A DNA stretch of 64,000 bases from Ruegeria halocynthiae (GCF_900106805.1 NZ_FNNP01000001.1:1240001-1304000); one strand, 5' to 3'; shown: positions 35,442 to 45,825, counted from the stretch's first letter. Notes: generated by a model not told the origin, from the sequence alone. A program made the numbers and translations.

Positions 35442-36554
35442 TTATTGATCCCAATCGATCATCGTGTTGAAGGTTCCGGGCAGTGTAACTTCGAGCAGTT
35501 CCATATCCGGTGAAGGATCGGACAGTCGTGTTTGCATTCCGGGCGGAATGACGAAGGCGTCTCCCTGCTCCAGCCGATATGGCTCGCGCCCTTGGCCTTC
35601 AAGGGTCAGCTCACCGTTCATGACAAAGGTAAAGTGGATATCGGTGTCATGGCTGGCCCATCTGGGATCGCCTTCACCGCGGCGCACAACCTGAACACCA
35701 GCCACTCCTTTGGTATTCGCTGCAATGGTCGTGTCACGACAAATGTAACCGGGCAATCGGAACGGGACCCATTCTGCATCTTTGGCCTGATTGTAAACGA
35801 ACCTCTGTCCTTGCCATTCACGATCCGGACGAAAATGCGAGGTTGGCAGCTTCATCTGATGATCGATCTCGGTCACATGCTCGGCGGGGACCCCAATCTC
35901 GATCACTTGCACATTGTCCGATGCTTCAAGCACACGGTGGCGAATTTCGGGCGGTTGAATAAAGCAGTCGCCTGCGGTCAGGCGTAATTTGTCGCCCTGA
36001 TCCTCGTACACTACATCGACCCAGCCGTGGATGCAGAAAATCAGCTGAAACCCGACCTTGTGAAAATGCACCATGTCCGGCACCGGCCCACCGTCAGGAA
36101 TGCGGATATGGCTGGCGATGATCGACCCGCCCAACCGGTCCGGTACGAGGTCACGATAGTGCATTCCGGCCCGCCCAATGATCCACGGCGCCTGGTCCTT
36201 GAGCCTGCGCACCACGAAGGAATGAACCGTATCCGGCATGACCAGCGGCGGGTTCAAATCTTCAATCTCGATCCGGGTCCCGTTCGGGGCAGTCAGGCTG
36301 CGCTGGCCATTCGCAAAATCGTCGGGATTTGACGTCAGAATACACAGCGTTCCGGCCGCTTCGGGCGCATCCTTCTCGATCCGCAATCGCAGGCCGTGAC
36401 CCGAAAACACGGCAACCCGGGGATCATCAGCCGGATAGATCATGTCCATCCTCATACCCAGCACTCTGGTGTAGAATGGAATATCGTCGCGCAATTCCTG
36501 CGTCGGCAGTCGGATTTCGGCACGCGTCTGGGTTTGGATTGGATCGCTGGTCAT
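35442..36554 (-). CDS. VOC-domain plus double-cupin fusion protein
   Basis: 370 aa in three parts. Residues about 13-120 look like a glyoxalase/VOC half (IRLPTQELRDDIPFYTRVLGM, VAVFSGHGLRLRI). About 140-230 is a cupin with MVHFHKVGFQLIFCIHGWVDV and GDCFIQPPEIRHRVLE, keeping metal-type His residues. About 275-360 is a second cupin with HDTDIHFTFVMNGELTLEG and GDAFVIPPGMQTRL. No signal peptide. The combination suggests a metal-dependent dioxygenase, isomerase or sensor for a small acid, but I cannot name the substrate. Monocistronic, divergent from maeB across 206 bases (36555-36760). Confidence 0.8.
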   Translation of the reverse strand: MTSDPIQTQTRAEIRLPTQELRDDIPFYTRVLGMRMDMIYPADDPRVAVFSGHGLRLRIEKDAPEAAGTLCILTSNPDDFANGQRSLTAPNGTRIEIEDLNPPLVMPDTVHSFVVRRLKDQAPWIIGRAGMHYRDLVPDRLGGSIIASHIRIPDGGPVPDMVHFHKVGFQLIFCIHGWVDVVYEDQGDKLRLTAGDCFIQPPEIRHRVLEASDNVQVIEIGVPAEHVTEIDHQMKLPTSHFRPDREWQGQRFVYNQAKDAEWVPFRLPGYICRDTTIAANTKGVAGVQVVRRGEGDPRWASHDTDIHFTFVMNGELTLEGQGREPYRLEQGDAFVIPPGMQTRLSDPSPDMELLEVTLPGTFNTMIDWDQ

Positions 36555-36760
36555 TCTGTATCTCGTCCGATTTCGGTCTTGCCCATCCGATCAGAACAAA
36601 GGCCAAAACGCCAATCGAAAATACATCTTGTGTTGAAGAAGTGCGCAACGTTCAATCAACCCGACAGGGGCATAGTTGGGTCGCAATCTGACGCAACATA
36701 GCCAAGCCACAAAAAATAGTTTAACCATCAAACGAATTCTGGAACGGAGTTGAATTGCCG

Positions 36761-39034
36761 ATGTCTGATACACCGAACCTGCGACAGGCTGCGCTTGACT
36801 ATCACGCCCATCCAAAACCCGGAAAACTTGAGATCAAGGCAACCAAACCGATGGCGAATGGCCGAGATCTGGCGCGGGCGTATTCTCCGGGCGTGGCCGA
36901 AGCCAGCCTTGAGATCAAAAGCGATGCGGCCAATGCCGAGAAATATACCGCGCGCGGTAACCTCGTGGCCGTGGTCTCAAACGGAACGGCGGTTCTGGGG
37001 CTCGGCAATATCGGCGCACTGGCCTCCAAGCCCGTGATGGAAGGCAAGGCAGTTCTGTTCAAAAAGTTCGCGGGCATCGACTGCTTCGATATCGAACTGG
37101 ATCAGCCTGATCCCGAGAAGCTGGCCGATATCGTCTGCGCGCTGGAGCCGACATTTGGCGCGATCAACCTTGAAGATATTAAGGCACCGGATTGTTTTAT
37201 TGTCGAAAAACTGTGTCGGGAACGGATGAACATTCCGGTCTTTCACGACGACCAACACGGGACCGCGATCGTCGTTGGCGCTGCTACGAAAAATGCCCTG
37301 CATGTAGCCGGCAAGAAATTCGAGGATATCAAAGTTGTGTCCACCGGTGGTGGCGCGGCAGGGATCGCCTGCCTCGGCATGTTGGTGAAGCTTGGCGTCA
37401 AACGCGAAAATATCTGGCTGTGTGACATCCACGGGCTAGTCTATGAAGGCCGCGCAGAAGATATGAATCCACACAAAGACCAGTTTGCGCAGAAAACCGA
37501 TCTGCGCACTCTGGATGATGTGATCCCGGATGCAGATCTGTTTCTGGGGCTTAGCGGGCCAAACGTTCTGAAGCCCAATATGGTCGAGAAGATGGCCAAT
37601 ACTCCGATTATCTTCGCATTGGCCAACCCTACTCCGGAAATCCTGCCCCAGGCGGCGCGCGAGGTTGCACCTGATGCGATCATTGCAACCGGCCGCAGCG
37701 ATTTTCCGAACCAGGTCAACAACGTCTTGTGCTTCCCGTTTATCTTCCGGGGCGCGCTGGATGTCGGTGCGACCGAAATCAATGACGAAATGCAGATTGC
37801 CTGTGTCGACGGCATCGCCGACATGGCCCGCGCGACAACCAGCGCCGAGGCCGCTGCCGCCTATAAGGGCGAGCAACTGACCTTTGGGCCAGATTATCTG
37901 ATCCCCAAACCGTTTGATCCGCGCCTTGTGGGTGTCGTTTCGTCATCTGTTGCGCAGGCAGCCATGAAAAGCGGGGTTGCAAAACGGCCCATTGATGATC
38001 TGGAAGCCTATAAAGAACGCCTGAACCAGACCGTGTTCAAATCTGCGCTTTTGATGCGGCCAGTATTTGAAGCCGCTGCGGTCGCCTCCCGCAGGATCGT
38101 TTTTTCCGAGGGCGAAGATGAGCGCGTATTGCGTGCAACGCAGGCTATTTTAGAGGAAACCACCGAAACTCCGATCCTGATCGGACGACCAGATGTGATC
38201 GGCGCCCGTTGCGAGCGATTGGGGCTTACTGTCCGGCCGGGGCAGGATTTCCAGATCGTGAACCCTCAGGACGATCCACGCTACTATGACTACTGGACCT
38301 CGTATCACCAGATCATGCAGCGTCGGGGTGTCACCCCTGATTTGGCCAAAGCCATCATGCGCACAAACAACACCGCCATTGCAGCTATCATGGTGCATCG
38401 CGGTGAAGCCGACAGCATGATCTGCGGCACATTCGGTGAATATCGCTGGCATCTCAACTATGTTGAACAGGTGCTGGGCCTTGGAGGTTTGCACCCACAC
38501 GGCGCACTGTCGCTGATGATCCTGGAGGATGGGCCTCTATTCATTGCAGATACACATGTCAGGCAGCTGCCTACGCCAGAAGAACTGGCCGAAACGACCA
38601 TCGGTGCGGCCCGTCATGTGCGGCGTTTCGGATTGGAAGCCAAGATCGCATTCTGCTCGCAATCTCAGTTCGGCAATCAGGCCGAGGGATCTGGCAAGCG
38701 ACTGCGAGCGGCGCTTGAGATACTCGATTCCGAGCCACGCGACTTTGGTTATGAAGGTGAGATGAACCTTGATTTGGCTCTTGATCCCGAGCTGCGCGCG
38801 CGCATTTTCCCAAACTCGCGCCTGGAAGGTACCGCGAATGTCCTGATCTTCGCCCACGCCGATGCGGCAAGCGGCGTGCGCAACATTCTCAAGATGAAGG
38901 CCGACGGTCTTGAGGTGGGTCCAATTTTGATGGGCATGGGCAACAGGGCGCATATTGTGACACCCTCGATTACTGCACGGGGCTTGCTGAATATGGCGGC
39001 AATTGCGGGGACGCCCGTGGCACATTACGGATAG
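36761..39034 (+). CDS. maeB: NADP-type malic enzyme with C-terminal phosphotransacetylase-like domain
   Basis: 757 aa. Decarboxylates malate to pyruvate, supplying NADPH and anaplerotic balance during growth on acids or acyl-CoA. N-terminal malic domains (about 1-430): [52 protein letters not shown] (dinucleotide fold), [17 protein letters not shown]. From about residue 430 ([16 protein letters not shown]) a phosphotransacetylase-like domain follows, as in alphaproteobacterial MaeB/DME proteins, where it is regulatory rather than catalytic. ATG 36761 was chosen; an in-frame TTG at 36755 is the alternative. Confidence 0.95.
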   Translation: MSDTPNLRQAALDYHAHPKPGKLEIKATKPMANGRDLARAYSPGVAEASLEIKSDAANAEKYTARGNLVAVVSNGTAVLGLGNIGALASKPVMEGKAVLFKKFAGIDCFDIELDQPDPEKLADIVCALEPTFGAINLEDIKAPDCFIVEKLCRERMNIPVFHDDQHGTAIVVGAATKNALHVAGKKFEDIKVVSTGGGAAGIACLGMLVKLGVKRENIWLCDIHGLVYEGRAEDMNPHKDQFAQKTDLRTLDDVIPDADLFLGLSGPNVLKPNMVEKMANTPIIFALANPTPEILPQAAREVAPDAIIATGRSDFPNQVNNVLCFPFIFRGALDVGATEINDEMQIACVDGIADMARATTSAEAAAAYKGEQLTFGPDYLIPKPFDPRLVGVVSSSVAQAAMKSGVAKRPIDDLEAYKERLNQTVFKSALLMRPVFEAAAVASRRIVFSEGEDERVLRATQAILEETTETPILIGRPDVIGARCERLGLTVRPGQDFQIVNPQDDPRYYDYWTSYHQIMQRRGVTPDLAKAIMRTNNTAIAAIMVHRGEADSMICGTFGEYRWHLNYVEQVLGLGGLHPHGALSLMILEDGPLFIADTHVRQLPTPEELAETTIGAARHVRRFGLEAKIAFCSQSQFGNQAEGSGKRLRAALEILDSEPRDFGYEGEMNLDLALDPELRARIFPNSRLEGTANVLIFAHADAASGVRNILKMKADGLEVGPILMGMGNRAHIVTPSITARGLLNMAAIAGTPVAHYG

Positions 39035-39094
39035 TCGACGGTTGAACATGCCCGTCTGATCCGAGGTCAACGCCGATTCTACCCATGGGGTTCA

Positions 39095-39214
39095 TTTGCA
39101 GGTGAGGGTTTGCAGATTTGCAAAACCGTACTCGCCCCACCCAATGCCTCCTTGTGTTCAATAGATTTGCAAAATTTGCAGAGCAACCTGAAAGGTTCTG
39201 CAAAGATTTTGCGA
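39095..39214 (+). promoter_or_regulatory. Cluster of TTTGCAAA-type operators upstream of prpE
   Basis: The 267-base gap between maeB and prpE contains repeated TTTGC half-sites: TTTGCAG-ATTTGCAAA at 39109-39124, ATTTGCAAAATTTGCAGA at 39165-39182, TTCTGCAAAGATTTTGCG at 39196-39213 and a lone TTTGCA at 39095. TTTGCAAA repeats are the known operators of ScfR/RamB-family short-chain acyl-CoA regulators (for example PccR of Rhodobacter sphaeroides). Position ahead of a propionyl-CoA synthetase gene fits this well. The regulator itself is not in the window. Confidence 0.7.
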
Positions 39215-39301
39215 TAAACTGACGCGCCGCCATCCGCATTGCTTGCCCGATACCTCGACGATGCCTAACACATTGCACAAGGGAATTGGGAGGAAGCCAA
39301 C

Positions 39302-41191
39302 ATGGCATATCAGGACGTCTACGAGAGCTGGAAGAATGACCCCGAAGTATTCTGGATGGATGCCGCAAAAGGGATCGACTGGGTTCAAGAACCCAGCAAA
39401 GCTTTGTTTGACGGCAATGCACCTCTCTATGAATGGTTCAGCGACGCCAAAGTAAACACGTGCTGGAACGCGGTTGACCGGCATGTAGAAAACGGCCGGG
39501 GTGAACAGACCGCGATCATTTATGATAGCCCGATAACGCATACCAAACGCGAAATCTCTTACGTTGAGTTGCGCAACCGCGTCGCCAATCTGGCTGGCGC
39601 ACTCCGTGCAAAAGGAATCGAGAAAGGGGATCGGGTGATCATCTATATGCCGATGATCCCCGAAGCCCTGGAGGCTATGCTGGCCTGCGCCCGGTTAGGG
39701 GCTGTACATTCGGTGGTGTTCGGTGGCTTTGCCAGCAACGAACTGGCAGTGCGGATCGACGATGCCAAACCCAAGGCGATCATCGCCGCTTCATGTGGGA
39801 TGGAGCCAGGTCGTGTCGTGCATTACAAACCGCTGCTGGATGGCGCCATCGATTTTGCCAACCATAAGCCCGAGTTTTGCGTGATCTTCCAGCGTGAACA
39901 GGAAGTTGCGCAATTGGTCGAGGGGCGCGATGTCAATTGGCATGGTTTCCAGTACGGAACCGAGCCCGCGGATTGTGTGCCGGTCAGCGGCGATGATCCT
40001 GCCTATATCCTCTACACCTCGGGAACGACCGGCGCCCCCAAAGGCGTGGTGCGTCCAACAGCAGGTCATTTGGTTGCGCTGAACTGGACGATGAAAAGCA
40101 TCTACAATGTTGACCCAGGCGACGTATTCTGGGCCGCATCGGATGTCGGCTGGGTCGTGGGGCATTCCTATATCTGCTACGCCCCGCTGATCCACGGCAA
40201 CACGACTATTGTTTTCGAGGGCAAACCTGTTGGCACACCGGACGCCGGAACCTTCTGGCGCGTTATCTCCGAGCACAAAGTCAAAAGCTTCTTCACCGCC
40301 CCGACCGCAATTCGTGCCGTCAAACGCGAAGATCCAAATGCAGAATTGATGTCGAAATACGATCTGACTTGCCTCAGTGCGATTTACCTTGCAGGTGAGC
40401 GGGCCGACCCTGACACGATCATCTGGGCGCAGGATGCGCTGAACGTTCCGGTGATCGACCATTGGTGGCAGACTGAAACCGGATGGGCAATTGCTGGCAA
40501 TCCGCTTGGGATCGAGGAACTGCCGGTCAAACTTGGCTCACCCGCAAAGCCCATGCCAGGATATGATGTTCAGATTCTGGACGAAGGTGGCCACCCGATG
40601 AAACCTGGTGAGTTGGGCGCCATCGCGGTTAAACTGCCTCTGCCGCCGGGTACTTTGCCAACCCTTTGGAATGCCGAAGCGCGATTCAAGAAATCCTATC
40701 TTGAGCATTTTCCAGGCTATTACGAGACCGGCGACGCAGGCATGATCGACGAAGACGGGTATCTCTACATCATGGCCCGCACAGATGATGTGATCAATGT
40801 CGCTGGCCACCGTCTGTCGACCGGCGGGATGGAAGAGGTGCTGGCTGCCCACCCCGATGTGGCAGAGTGTGCAGTGATTGGCGTGTCGGATCAGCTTAAA
40901 GGTCAGATGCCTGTTGGGTTCCTATGCCTCAATGTCGGGGCCGACAGAAACCATGACGATGTTGTGTCGGATGTCGTGAGAATGGTCCGTGAAAAAATCG
41001 GCCCCGTAGCGGCGTTCAAGAAAGCTGTTGTCGTAGACCGCCTGCCCAAGACACGCTCCGGCAAAATCCTGCGCGGCACAATGGTATCGATCGCTGATGG
41101 CAAAGAATACAAGATGCCGGCCACGATCGATGATCCCGCCATTCTGGATGAAATCACATCGGCACTGCGCGGTATCGGATACGCTCAGTAA
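39302..41191 (+). CDS. prpE: Propionate-CoA ligase
   Basis: 629 aa ANL-superfamily enzyme activating propionate (or another short acid) to its CoA ester through the AMP ester. AMP-binding motif YILYTSGTTGAPKGVVRPTAGH (about 235-256), DHWWQTETGWAI, YYETGDAGMIDEDGYLYIMARTDDVINVAGHRLSTGG, and the acetylatable Lys in KTRSGKILRGTM (about 583-594). It begins YQDVYESWKNDPEVFWMDAA like PrpE/AcsA proteins. Strong GGGAGGA site. Expected to be induced on propionate through the upstream TTTGCAAA sites. Confidence 0.94.
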   Translation: MAYQDVYESWKNDPEVFWMDAAKGIDWVQEPSKALFDGNAPLYEWFSDAKVNTCWNAVDRHVENGRGEQTAIIYDSPITHTKREISYVELRNRVANLAGALRAKGIEKGDRVIIYMPMIPEALEAMLACARLGAVHSVVFGGFASNELAVRIDDAKPKAIIAASCGMEPGRVVHYKPLLDGAIDFANHKPEFCVIFQREQEVAQLVEGRDVNWHGFQYGTEPADCVPVSGDDPAYILYTSGTTGAPKGVVRPTAGHLVALNWTMKSIYNVDPGDVFWAASDVGWVVGHSYICYAPLIHGNTTIVFEGKPVGTPDAGTFWRVISEHKVKSFFTAPTAIRAVKREDPNAELMSKYDLTCLSAIYLAGERADPDTIIWAQDALNVPVIDHWWQTETGWAIAGNPLGIEELPVKLGSPAKPMPGYDVQILDEGGHPMKPGELGAIAVKLPLPPGTLPTLWNAEARFKKSYLEHFPGYYETGDAGMIDEDGYLYIMARTDDVINVAGHRLSTGGMEEVLAAHPDVAECAVIGVSDQLKGQMPVGFLCLNVGADRNHDDVVSDVVRMVREKIGPVAAFKKAVVVDRLPKTRSGKILRGTMVSIADGKEYKMPATIDDPAILDEITSALRGIGYAQ

Positions 41192-41332
41192 CCTTAATGA
41201 GCGCTGACGCCCCTGTGCGAGGCTTTGCCTCGCGCACCGGGCCACCATCAGCCAGATTAGGGGCGGATCTATTTAAGATCGCCTCTTGCCATCGATCCTC
41301 GCCCGCAGCAGGCTATCGCGAGGAGGACGACA

Positions 41333-42772
41333 ATGACAAACGGCAACATCTGGCGTCTGAGTGCCACCGAGCTGGCCGCTTTGACCCGCGCAGGTGATCT
41401 GAGCGCCGAAGAGGCAGTTCAAGCCTCGCTGGACCGGATGCATCACGTCAACCCAGCCTTAAATGCGGTGGTCGAAGATCTGAGCACCGAAGCGCTGGAT
41501 CATGCCAGAGCGCTGGACAGGACACGCGCAAACGGCGCGCCCGTCGGACCTCTGCATGGTGTGCCGATCACAATCAAGGTGAATGTCGATCAGAAAGGCC
41601 ATGCCACAACAAACGGCGTGATTGCCTTGCGGGATGCGATAGCACCGGATGACGCTCCGGTGGTTGTCAATCTGCAAAAGGCGGGTGCCGTGGTCATCGG
41701 GCGCACGAACACACCGGAATTCTCGTTCCGCGCCGATACAGATAACCCGCTTTATGGGCGTACGCATAACCCCTGGGGGCGCCATATTTCACCTGGTGGA
41801 TCGTCTGGTGGCGCTGCGGCTGCGGTGATGGCTGGTATTGGCGCGCTGGGTCATGGCAACGATATCGGTGGCAGCCTGCGGTATCCTGCGGCAGCCACTG
41901 GTGCTGTTACCGTGAAACCGGGTCTTGGCCGTGTACCCGCCTGGAACCCGAGCCAAAAGGCCGAACGTGGAATTCTGGCGCAGTCGATGTCAGTACAGGG
42001 GTTGATCACACGCAACGCGGCCGATCTGCATTTATCGATGCCCAGCCTGATCGCCCCGGACGCCAGAGATCCGTTCCATGTGCCGATGCCGTGGCGAGGG
42101 GAGGCGCCGGGCGAGCCGATCAAGGTGGCCTTCACCAAACAGACGTTCAGTTATGCCCTGCACCCCGAGGTAGACAAAGCGCTTGATACCGCACGGGACG
42201 CGCTGATTGATGCTGGATATCTGGTCGAAGAAATTAATCCGCCGAATGCGTTCGAATGCGGACGAGTGGGCTATCGCACGCTGATGGGCGAGGTGCTGAC
42301 CCTGATGAAAAGCGATATCGAGGCTGCCGGGTCGCAAACCATCCGTAACATTTTCGACGTGTACTTTCAGGAGTTCCCCCCGATCGTCGGCCACGACCTG
42401 ATACAGGCACTGGCACAACGCAGCCATTATGCGCGCGAATGGGCGCTGTTCATGCAGGACTATCCACTGGTCCTGTCGCCGTTCCTGCCGCAGCCATTCT
42501 TCAAGCCTGATCGCGACACTGAAGGTCCCGAAGGCATTCATGAGGTTTTGGGGTGTGCAGTGTACTCCTATGCGATGAATTTCCTCGGGTTGCCCGCCGC
42601 GAGCGTTCCTGCGCGGCTGGCCGAATTGCCGAACGGGCCGCAACCGATCAACATCCAGATTGCTGCCAGGCGTTGGCGCGAGGATATGGCCGTGGATGCT
42701 GCAGTGGCCATTGAGGAACGCGTTGGAAAGATGGCACCGGAATTGTGGGATCGCATGGGCGCGCTGGTCTGA
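41333..42772 (+). CDS. Amidase (amidase-signature family)
   Basis: 479 aa. The Ser-cisSer-Lys triad is visible: Lys in VPITIKVNVDQKGH (about 80-93), the cis-Ser in SPGGSSGGAAAAV and the nucleophile Ser in GNDIGGSLRYPAA (about 181-193). Hydrolyses an amide of unknown identity; such proteins are often annotated as amidases of aryl or alkyl amides, and without gatCB neighbours it is not a tRNA amidotransferase subunit. GAGGAGG ribosome site. Stands alone, followed by a hairpin. Confidence 0.9.
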   Translation: MTNGNIWRLSATELAALTRAGDLSAEEAVQASLDRMHHVNPALNAVVEDLSTEALDHARALDRTRANGAPVGPLHGVPITIKVNVDQKGHATTNGVIALRDAIAPDDAPVVVNLQKAGAVVIGRTNTPEFSFRADTDNPLYGRTHNPWGRHISPGGSSGGAAAAVMAGIGALGHGNDIGGSLRYPAAATGAVTVKPGLGRVPAWNPSQKAERGILAQSMSVQGLITRNAADLHLSMPSLIAPDARDPFHVPMPWRGEAPGEPIKVAFTKQTFSYALHPEVDKALDTARDALIDAGYLVEEINPPNAFECGRVGYRTLMGEVLTLMKSDIEAAGSQTIRNIFDVYFQEFPPIVGHDLIQALAQRSHYAREWALFMQDYPLVLSPFLPQPFFKPDRDTEGPEGIHEVLGCAVYSYAMNFLGLPAASVPARLAELPNGPQPINIQIAARRWREDMAVDAAVAIEERVGKMAPELWDRMGALV

Positions 42773-42805
42773 GCCACCAGCCGGTCAGCGCTTGCACATA
42801 AAATT

Positions 42806-42831
42806 GACCCCGGGTTTTTGTACCCGGGGTC
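42806..42831. terminator. Hairpin terminator between amidase and nadK
   Basis: GACCCCGGGT (42806-42815) and ACCCGGGGTC (42822-42831) form a perfect 10-bp stem with loop TTTTGT. It lies 34 bases after the amidase stop. The plus-strand 3' flank has no T run; the minus-strand flank reads AATTTTA, so it may also stop nadK transcripts. Confidence 0.6.
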
Positions 42832-43005
42832 CGCATACTAAAATATGCCCAGATTTTGATGACGAGCGTAGCACCACCCACCCTCGCCAGCGCGTAAACT
42901 GCGCAACCATTCGAAAACACCTTTAGATGGCCACTCACTTCCACCTTGGCGTGTTCTCCGGGCAAGTTGACGTTAACAAATCCTTAAGCCAGCGCGTGTG
43001 AACTG

Positions 43006-43055
43006 GTTCACATAAGCGTCAGGAAAATGGTAAATGCGCTCAAACTTATGTGAAC
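43006..43055. repeat. Inverted repeat at the 3' end of nadK
   Basis: GTTCACATAAG (43006-43016) is repeated inverted as CTTATGTGAAC (43045-43055), 11 of 11 matching, with 28 bases between; the right arm overlaps the nadK stop codon. A further TGTGAAC just left of the first arm (42998-43004) makes a short palindrome with it. No T run follows. It could be an mRNA-stabilising hairpin or paired protein sites. The rest of 42832-43005 shows nothing I recognise. Confidence 0.45.
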
Positions 43056-43807
43056 TGCTCAGAGATTAGCCGTTCTTCCAAACCGTGTCCGGGATCAAAC
43101 AATATGCGGTGTTGAATCGTGTTTTTGGACCGAATTTCAACCCAGTCGATATCTGGAAACGAGATGGAGTCAGCGGCAACGATGACTGGGCGTTTGTCGG
43201 CTTCGATCACATCAAACCTGACTTTTGCCGCTTTGGGCAGTAAGGCTCCGCGCCATCTGCGTGGGCGAAACGCCGCGATAGGCGTCAGCGCCAGGACGTC
43301 AGCACCGATTGGAACAATCGGCCCATGCGCGGAATAGTTGTAGGCAGTCGACCCCGCGGGCGTGGCCAGCAACGCACCATCGCACACAAGTTCGGACATA
43401 CGCACCCGCCCATCCACACTGATCCTGAGCCGTGCGGCCTGAGGCCCCGCGCGTAACAGCGAAACTTCGTTGATTGCCAGTGCTTCGTGTTGTTGACCAG
43501 ACTGATCCATCGCAGTCATCATCAGTGGGTTGATGACTTCTTCCTCAGCATCTGAAAGCCGGGCCATCAGATCGGTCTCGGCATATTCGTTCATCAGAAA
43601 GCCGATTGTTCCGCGGTTCATACCATAAACCGGCGTATCAAGGTGCTGAACTCCTTGCAGCGTATTCAGCATGAAGCCATCGCCGCCCAACGCTACCACA
43701 ACATCCGCATCCCGCGGCGCTGCATGTCCATAGCGTGCCACAAGTGTTTCGCGGGCAGTTTGCGCCACTTTGGCATCGCTGGCCAGAAAGGCGATTCTCT
43801 TGGTCAT
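43046..43807 (-). CDS. nadK: NAD kinase
   Basis: 253 aa from ATG 43807 (MTKRIAFLASD). Phosphorylates NAD to NADP. Landmarks: VVALGGDGFMLNTL with the GGDG nucleotide motif (about 41-54), GMNRGTIGFLMNE, AINEVSLLRAGPQAARL (NE motif) and CDGALLATPAGSTAYNYSAHGPIV. Short form, as usual in alphaproteobacteria. Monocistronic on the minus strand, divergent from glyA. Confidence 0.94.
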   Translation of the reverse strand: MTKRIAFLASDAKVAQTARETLVARYGHAAPRDADVVVALGGDGFMLNTLQGVQHLDTPVYGMNRGTIGFLMNEYAETDLMARLSDAEEEVINPLMMTAMDQSGQQHEALAINEVSLLRAGPQAARLRISVDGRVRMSELVCDGALLATPAGSTAYNYSAHGPIVPIGADVLALTPIAAFRPRRWRGALLPKAAKVRFDVIEADKRPVIVAADSISFPDIDWVEIRSKNTIQHRILFDPGHGLEERLISEQFT

Positions 43808-43976
43808 GATATTGCGGTTTCCAGTGCTGCACATTTGGTTCCGAAACAAACATACCTTTCCGCATTACGCCAGACTTGACGCCACAGCGGGCCAATTCGT
43901 CGCTTTACAGCCTTTCTGAATTTCATCGTTTCCGATAGGAAATCCGCCAGATAAACACCAGCCCTGTGGAGCCACT

Positions 43977-45272
43977 ATGAACGCCAACCTTCGTGATACC
44001 GGTTTCTTCACCCAGTCCCTATCGGATCGTGACCCCGAGCTGTTCGGCTCGATCACATCTGAGCTGGGCCGCCAGCGCGACGAGATCGAGCTTATCGCGT
44101 CCGAAAACATCGTCTCTGCCGCCGTGATGGAGGCGCAGGGTTCGGTGATGACCAACAAATACGCCGAGGGCTATCCGGGTCGCCGCTATTATGGCGGCTG
44201 CCAGTTCGTCGATATCGCCGAGACCCTGGCCATCGACCGTGCCAAAGACCTGTTTGGGTGTGACTTTGCCAATGTGCAGCCAAATTCGGGAAGCCAGGCA
44301 AATCAGGGCGTTTTCCAGGCCTTGATCAAACCGGGCGACACCATTCTGGGCATGAGCCTGGATGCGGGTGGGCATCTGACCCATGGCGCCGCGCCGAACC
44401 AGTCGGGCAAATGGTTCAACGCCGTGCACTATGGTGTGCGCAAACAGGACAACCTGATCGACTACGATCAGATCGAGGCATTGGCAAAAGAACATCAGCC
44501 CAAGCTGATCATCGCAGGTGGTTCGGCCATCCCGCGCACCATCGACTTTGCACGCATGCGTGAAATCGCCGATATGGTTGGCGCCTATCTGCATGTGGAC
44601 ATGGCGCATATCGCCGGTCTGGTCGCAGCCGGTGCGCATCCCTCGCCTTTCCCACACGCGCATGTGGCGACGACCACCACGCACAAGACCCTGCGCGGCC
44701 CGCGTGGCGGCATGATCCTGACCAATGATGAAGCGATCGCCAAGAAAGTGAATTCGGCGATCTTCCCCGGCATTCAGGGCGGTCCGCTGATGCATGTGAT
44801 CGCAGCCAAGGCCGTGGCGTTCGGTGAGGCTCTGCGCCCCGAGTTCAAGGACTATATCGCGCAGGTCGTGACCAACGCGCAGGCCCTGTCGGATCAACTG
44901 ATCAAAGGCGGCCTGGACACCGTGACCCATGGCACCGACACCCATGTGGTTCTGGTCGATCTGCGTCCAAAAGGTGTGACTGGCAATATCGTCGACAAGG
45001 CTCTGGGCCGGGCGCATATCACGTGTAACAAGAACGGCGTGCCGTTCGACCCCGAGAAACCCACAATCACCAGCGGCATCCGCCTAGGCTCTCCTGCAGG
45101 CACAACCCGCGGCTTTGGCGAGACCGAGTTCCGCCAAATCGCCGATTGGATCATCGAGGTTGTCGACGGTCTAGCCGCCAATGGTGAAGATGGTAACGGT
45201 GCTGTTGAGGCCAAGGTCAAAGCCGAAGTCGCTGATCTGTGCGCGAAGTTCCCGATCTATCCGGATCTGTAA
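43977..45272 (+). CDS. glyA: Serine hydroxymethyltransferase
   Basis: 431 aa PLP enzyme converting serine and tetrahydrofolate to glycine and methylene-THF. Landmarks: [65 protein letters not shown] and the PLP-lysine motif [14 protein letters not shown] (about 230-243). The 127-base leader (43850-43976) was examined for a riboswitch-like fold and none was recognised. Followed by a strong terminator. Confidence 0.97.
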   Translation: MNANLRDTGFFTQSLSDRDPELFGSITSELGRQRDEIELIASENIVSAAVMEAQGSVMTNKYAEGYPGRRYYGGCQFVDIAETLAIDRAKDLFGCDFANVQPNSGSQANQGVFQALIKPGDTILGMSLDAGGHLTHGAAPNQSGKWFNAVHYGVRKQDNLIDYDQIEALAKEHQPKLIIAGGSAIPRTIDFARMREIADMVGAYLHVDMAHIAGLVAAGAHPSPFPHAHVATTTTHKTLRGPRGGMILTNDEAIAKKVNSAIFPGIQGGPLMHVIAAKAVAFGEALRPEFKDYIAQVVTNAQALSDQLIKGGLDTVTHGTDTHVVLVDLRPKGVTGNIVDKALGRAHITCNKNGVPFDPEKPTITSGIRLGSPAGTTRGFGETEFRQIADWIIEVVDGLAANGEDGNGAVEAKVKAEVADLCAKFPIYPDL

Positions 45273-45296
45273 TTCAGATTCGAAGCAACACCAGAA

Positions 45297-45326
45297 AACG
45301 GCGCCCATCCGGCGCCGTTTTTTATT
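45297..45326 (+). terminator. Intrinsic terminator of glyA
   Basis: AACGGCGCC (45297-45305) pairs with GGCGCCGTT (45311-45319) around CATCC, followed by TTTTTATT. A textbook Rho-independent terminator 24 bases after the glyA stop; AAAA on the left side could also serve the convergent small gene. Confidence 0.85.
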
Positions 45327-45361
45327 GATTTTCAGGTATGTTGGCGCGATATTCTCACGTT

Positions 45362-45736
45362 CTAAATCAAGCCTCTCCAGCGCAGGATAATGACCGCCAC
45401 AGCGGACAGCACCAACAGACCCAATGCGATCGACCCGAGAAAACTTAGAAACCAACCCCAGCGTCGATCAGCAAGGTTGATGGCGTTAAGATGGCTCTGC
45501 ACGTCATCCGAGGCCTGCTCAAGTTTCGGTGTGTCCAGCACAAATCGCAACCTGGGATGATCCGCCATCTGCTCGGCCTGGGCCAACACCATCGCCTGTT
45601 TGTAGATCTTTCGCGGCAAGCGTCTTCTCGCGCGACGCACCGAGGCTGTCAGGCTCTTGTCGCGCACGCCCAGCTTTTTGCGCAGCAACAGAATGGCCTG
45701 TGCGATCCGGGTTTGAATATCGATTTCCTGCGACAT
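45362..45736 (-). CDS. Hypothetical protein with C-terminal membrane anchor
   Basis: 124 aa from ATG 45736 (MSQEIDIQTR), with AGGAG 6-7 bases ahead. The N-terminal 90 residues are basic and helical (SVRRARRRLPRKIYKQAMVLAQAEQ), followed by one hydrophobic span (about 96-117, FLSFLGSIALGLLVLSAVAV). It looks tail-anchored with a positively charged cytosolic domain. I do not recognise the family. Divergent from the hydrolase gene over about 90 bases. Confidence 0.7.
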   Translation of the reverse strand: MSQEIDIQTRIAQAILLLRKKLGVRDKSLTASVRRARRRLPRKIYKQAMVLAQAEQMADHPRLRFVLDTPKLEQASDDVQSHLNAINLADRRWGWFLSFLGSIALGLLVLSAVAVIILRWRGLI

Positions 45737-45825
45737 TGGCGTCTCCTGACGGGGCAATGTAGCCGCCTGCCCGGGCGGCGACAATGGGGCTGGTTGTTCC
45801 CTGCGGTGGCGAGTATCACATTGTC

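Noticed and set aside
43850-43976. Possible riboswitch in the glyA leader
   Set aside because: I looked for glycine, SAM and THF aptamer-like patterns and found no consistent pairing or conserved core.
44019-45017. 332-codon minus-strand frame opposite glyA
   Set aside because: Shadow of a highly conserved gene. It is His/Gln-rich and carries no domain pattern.
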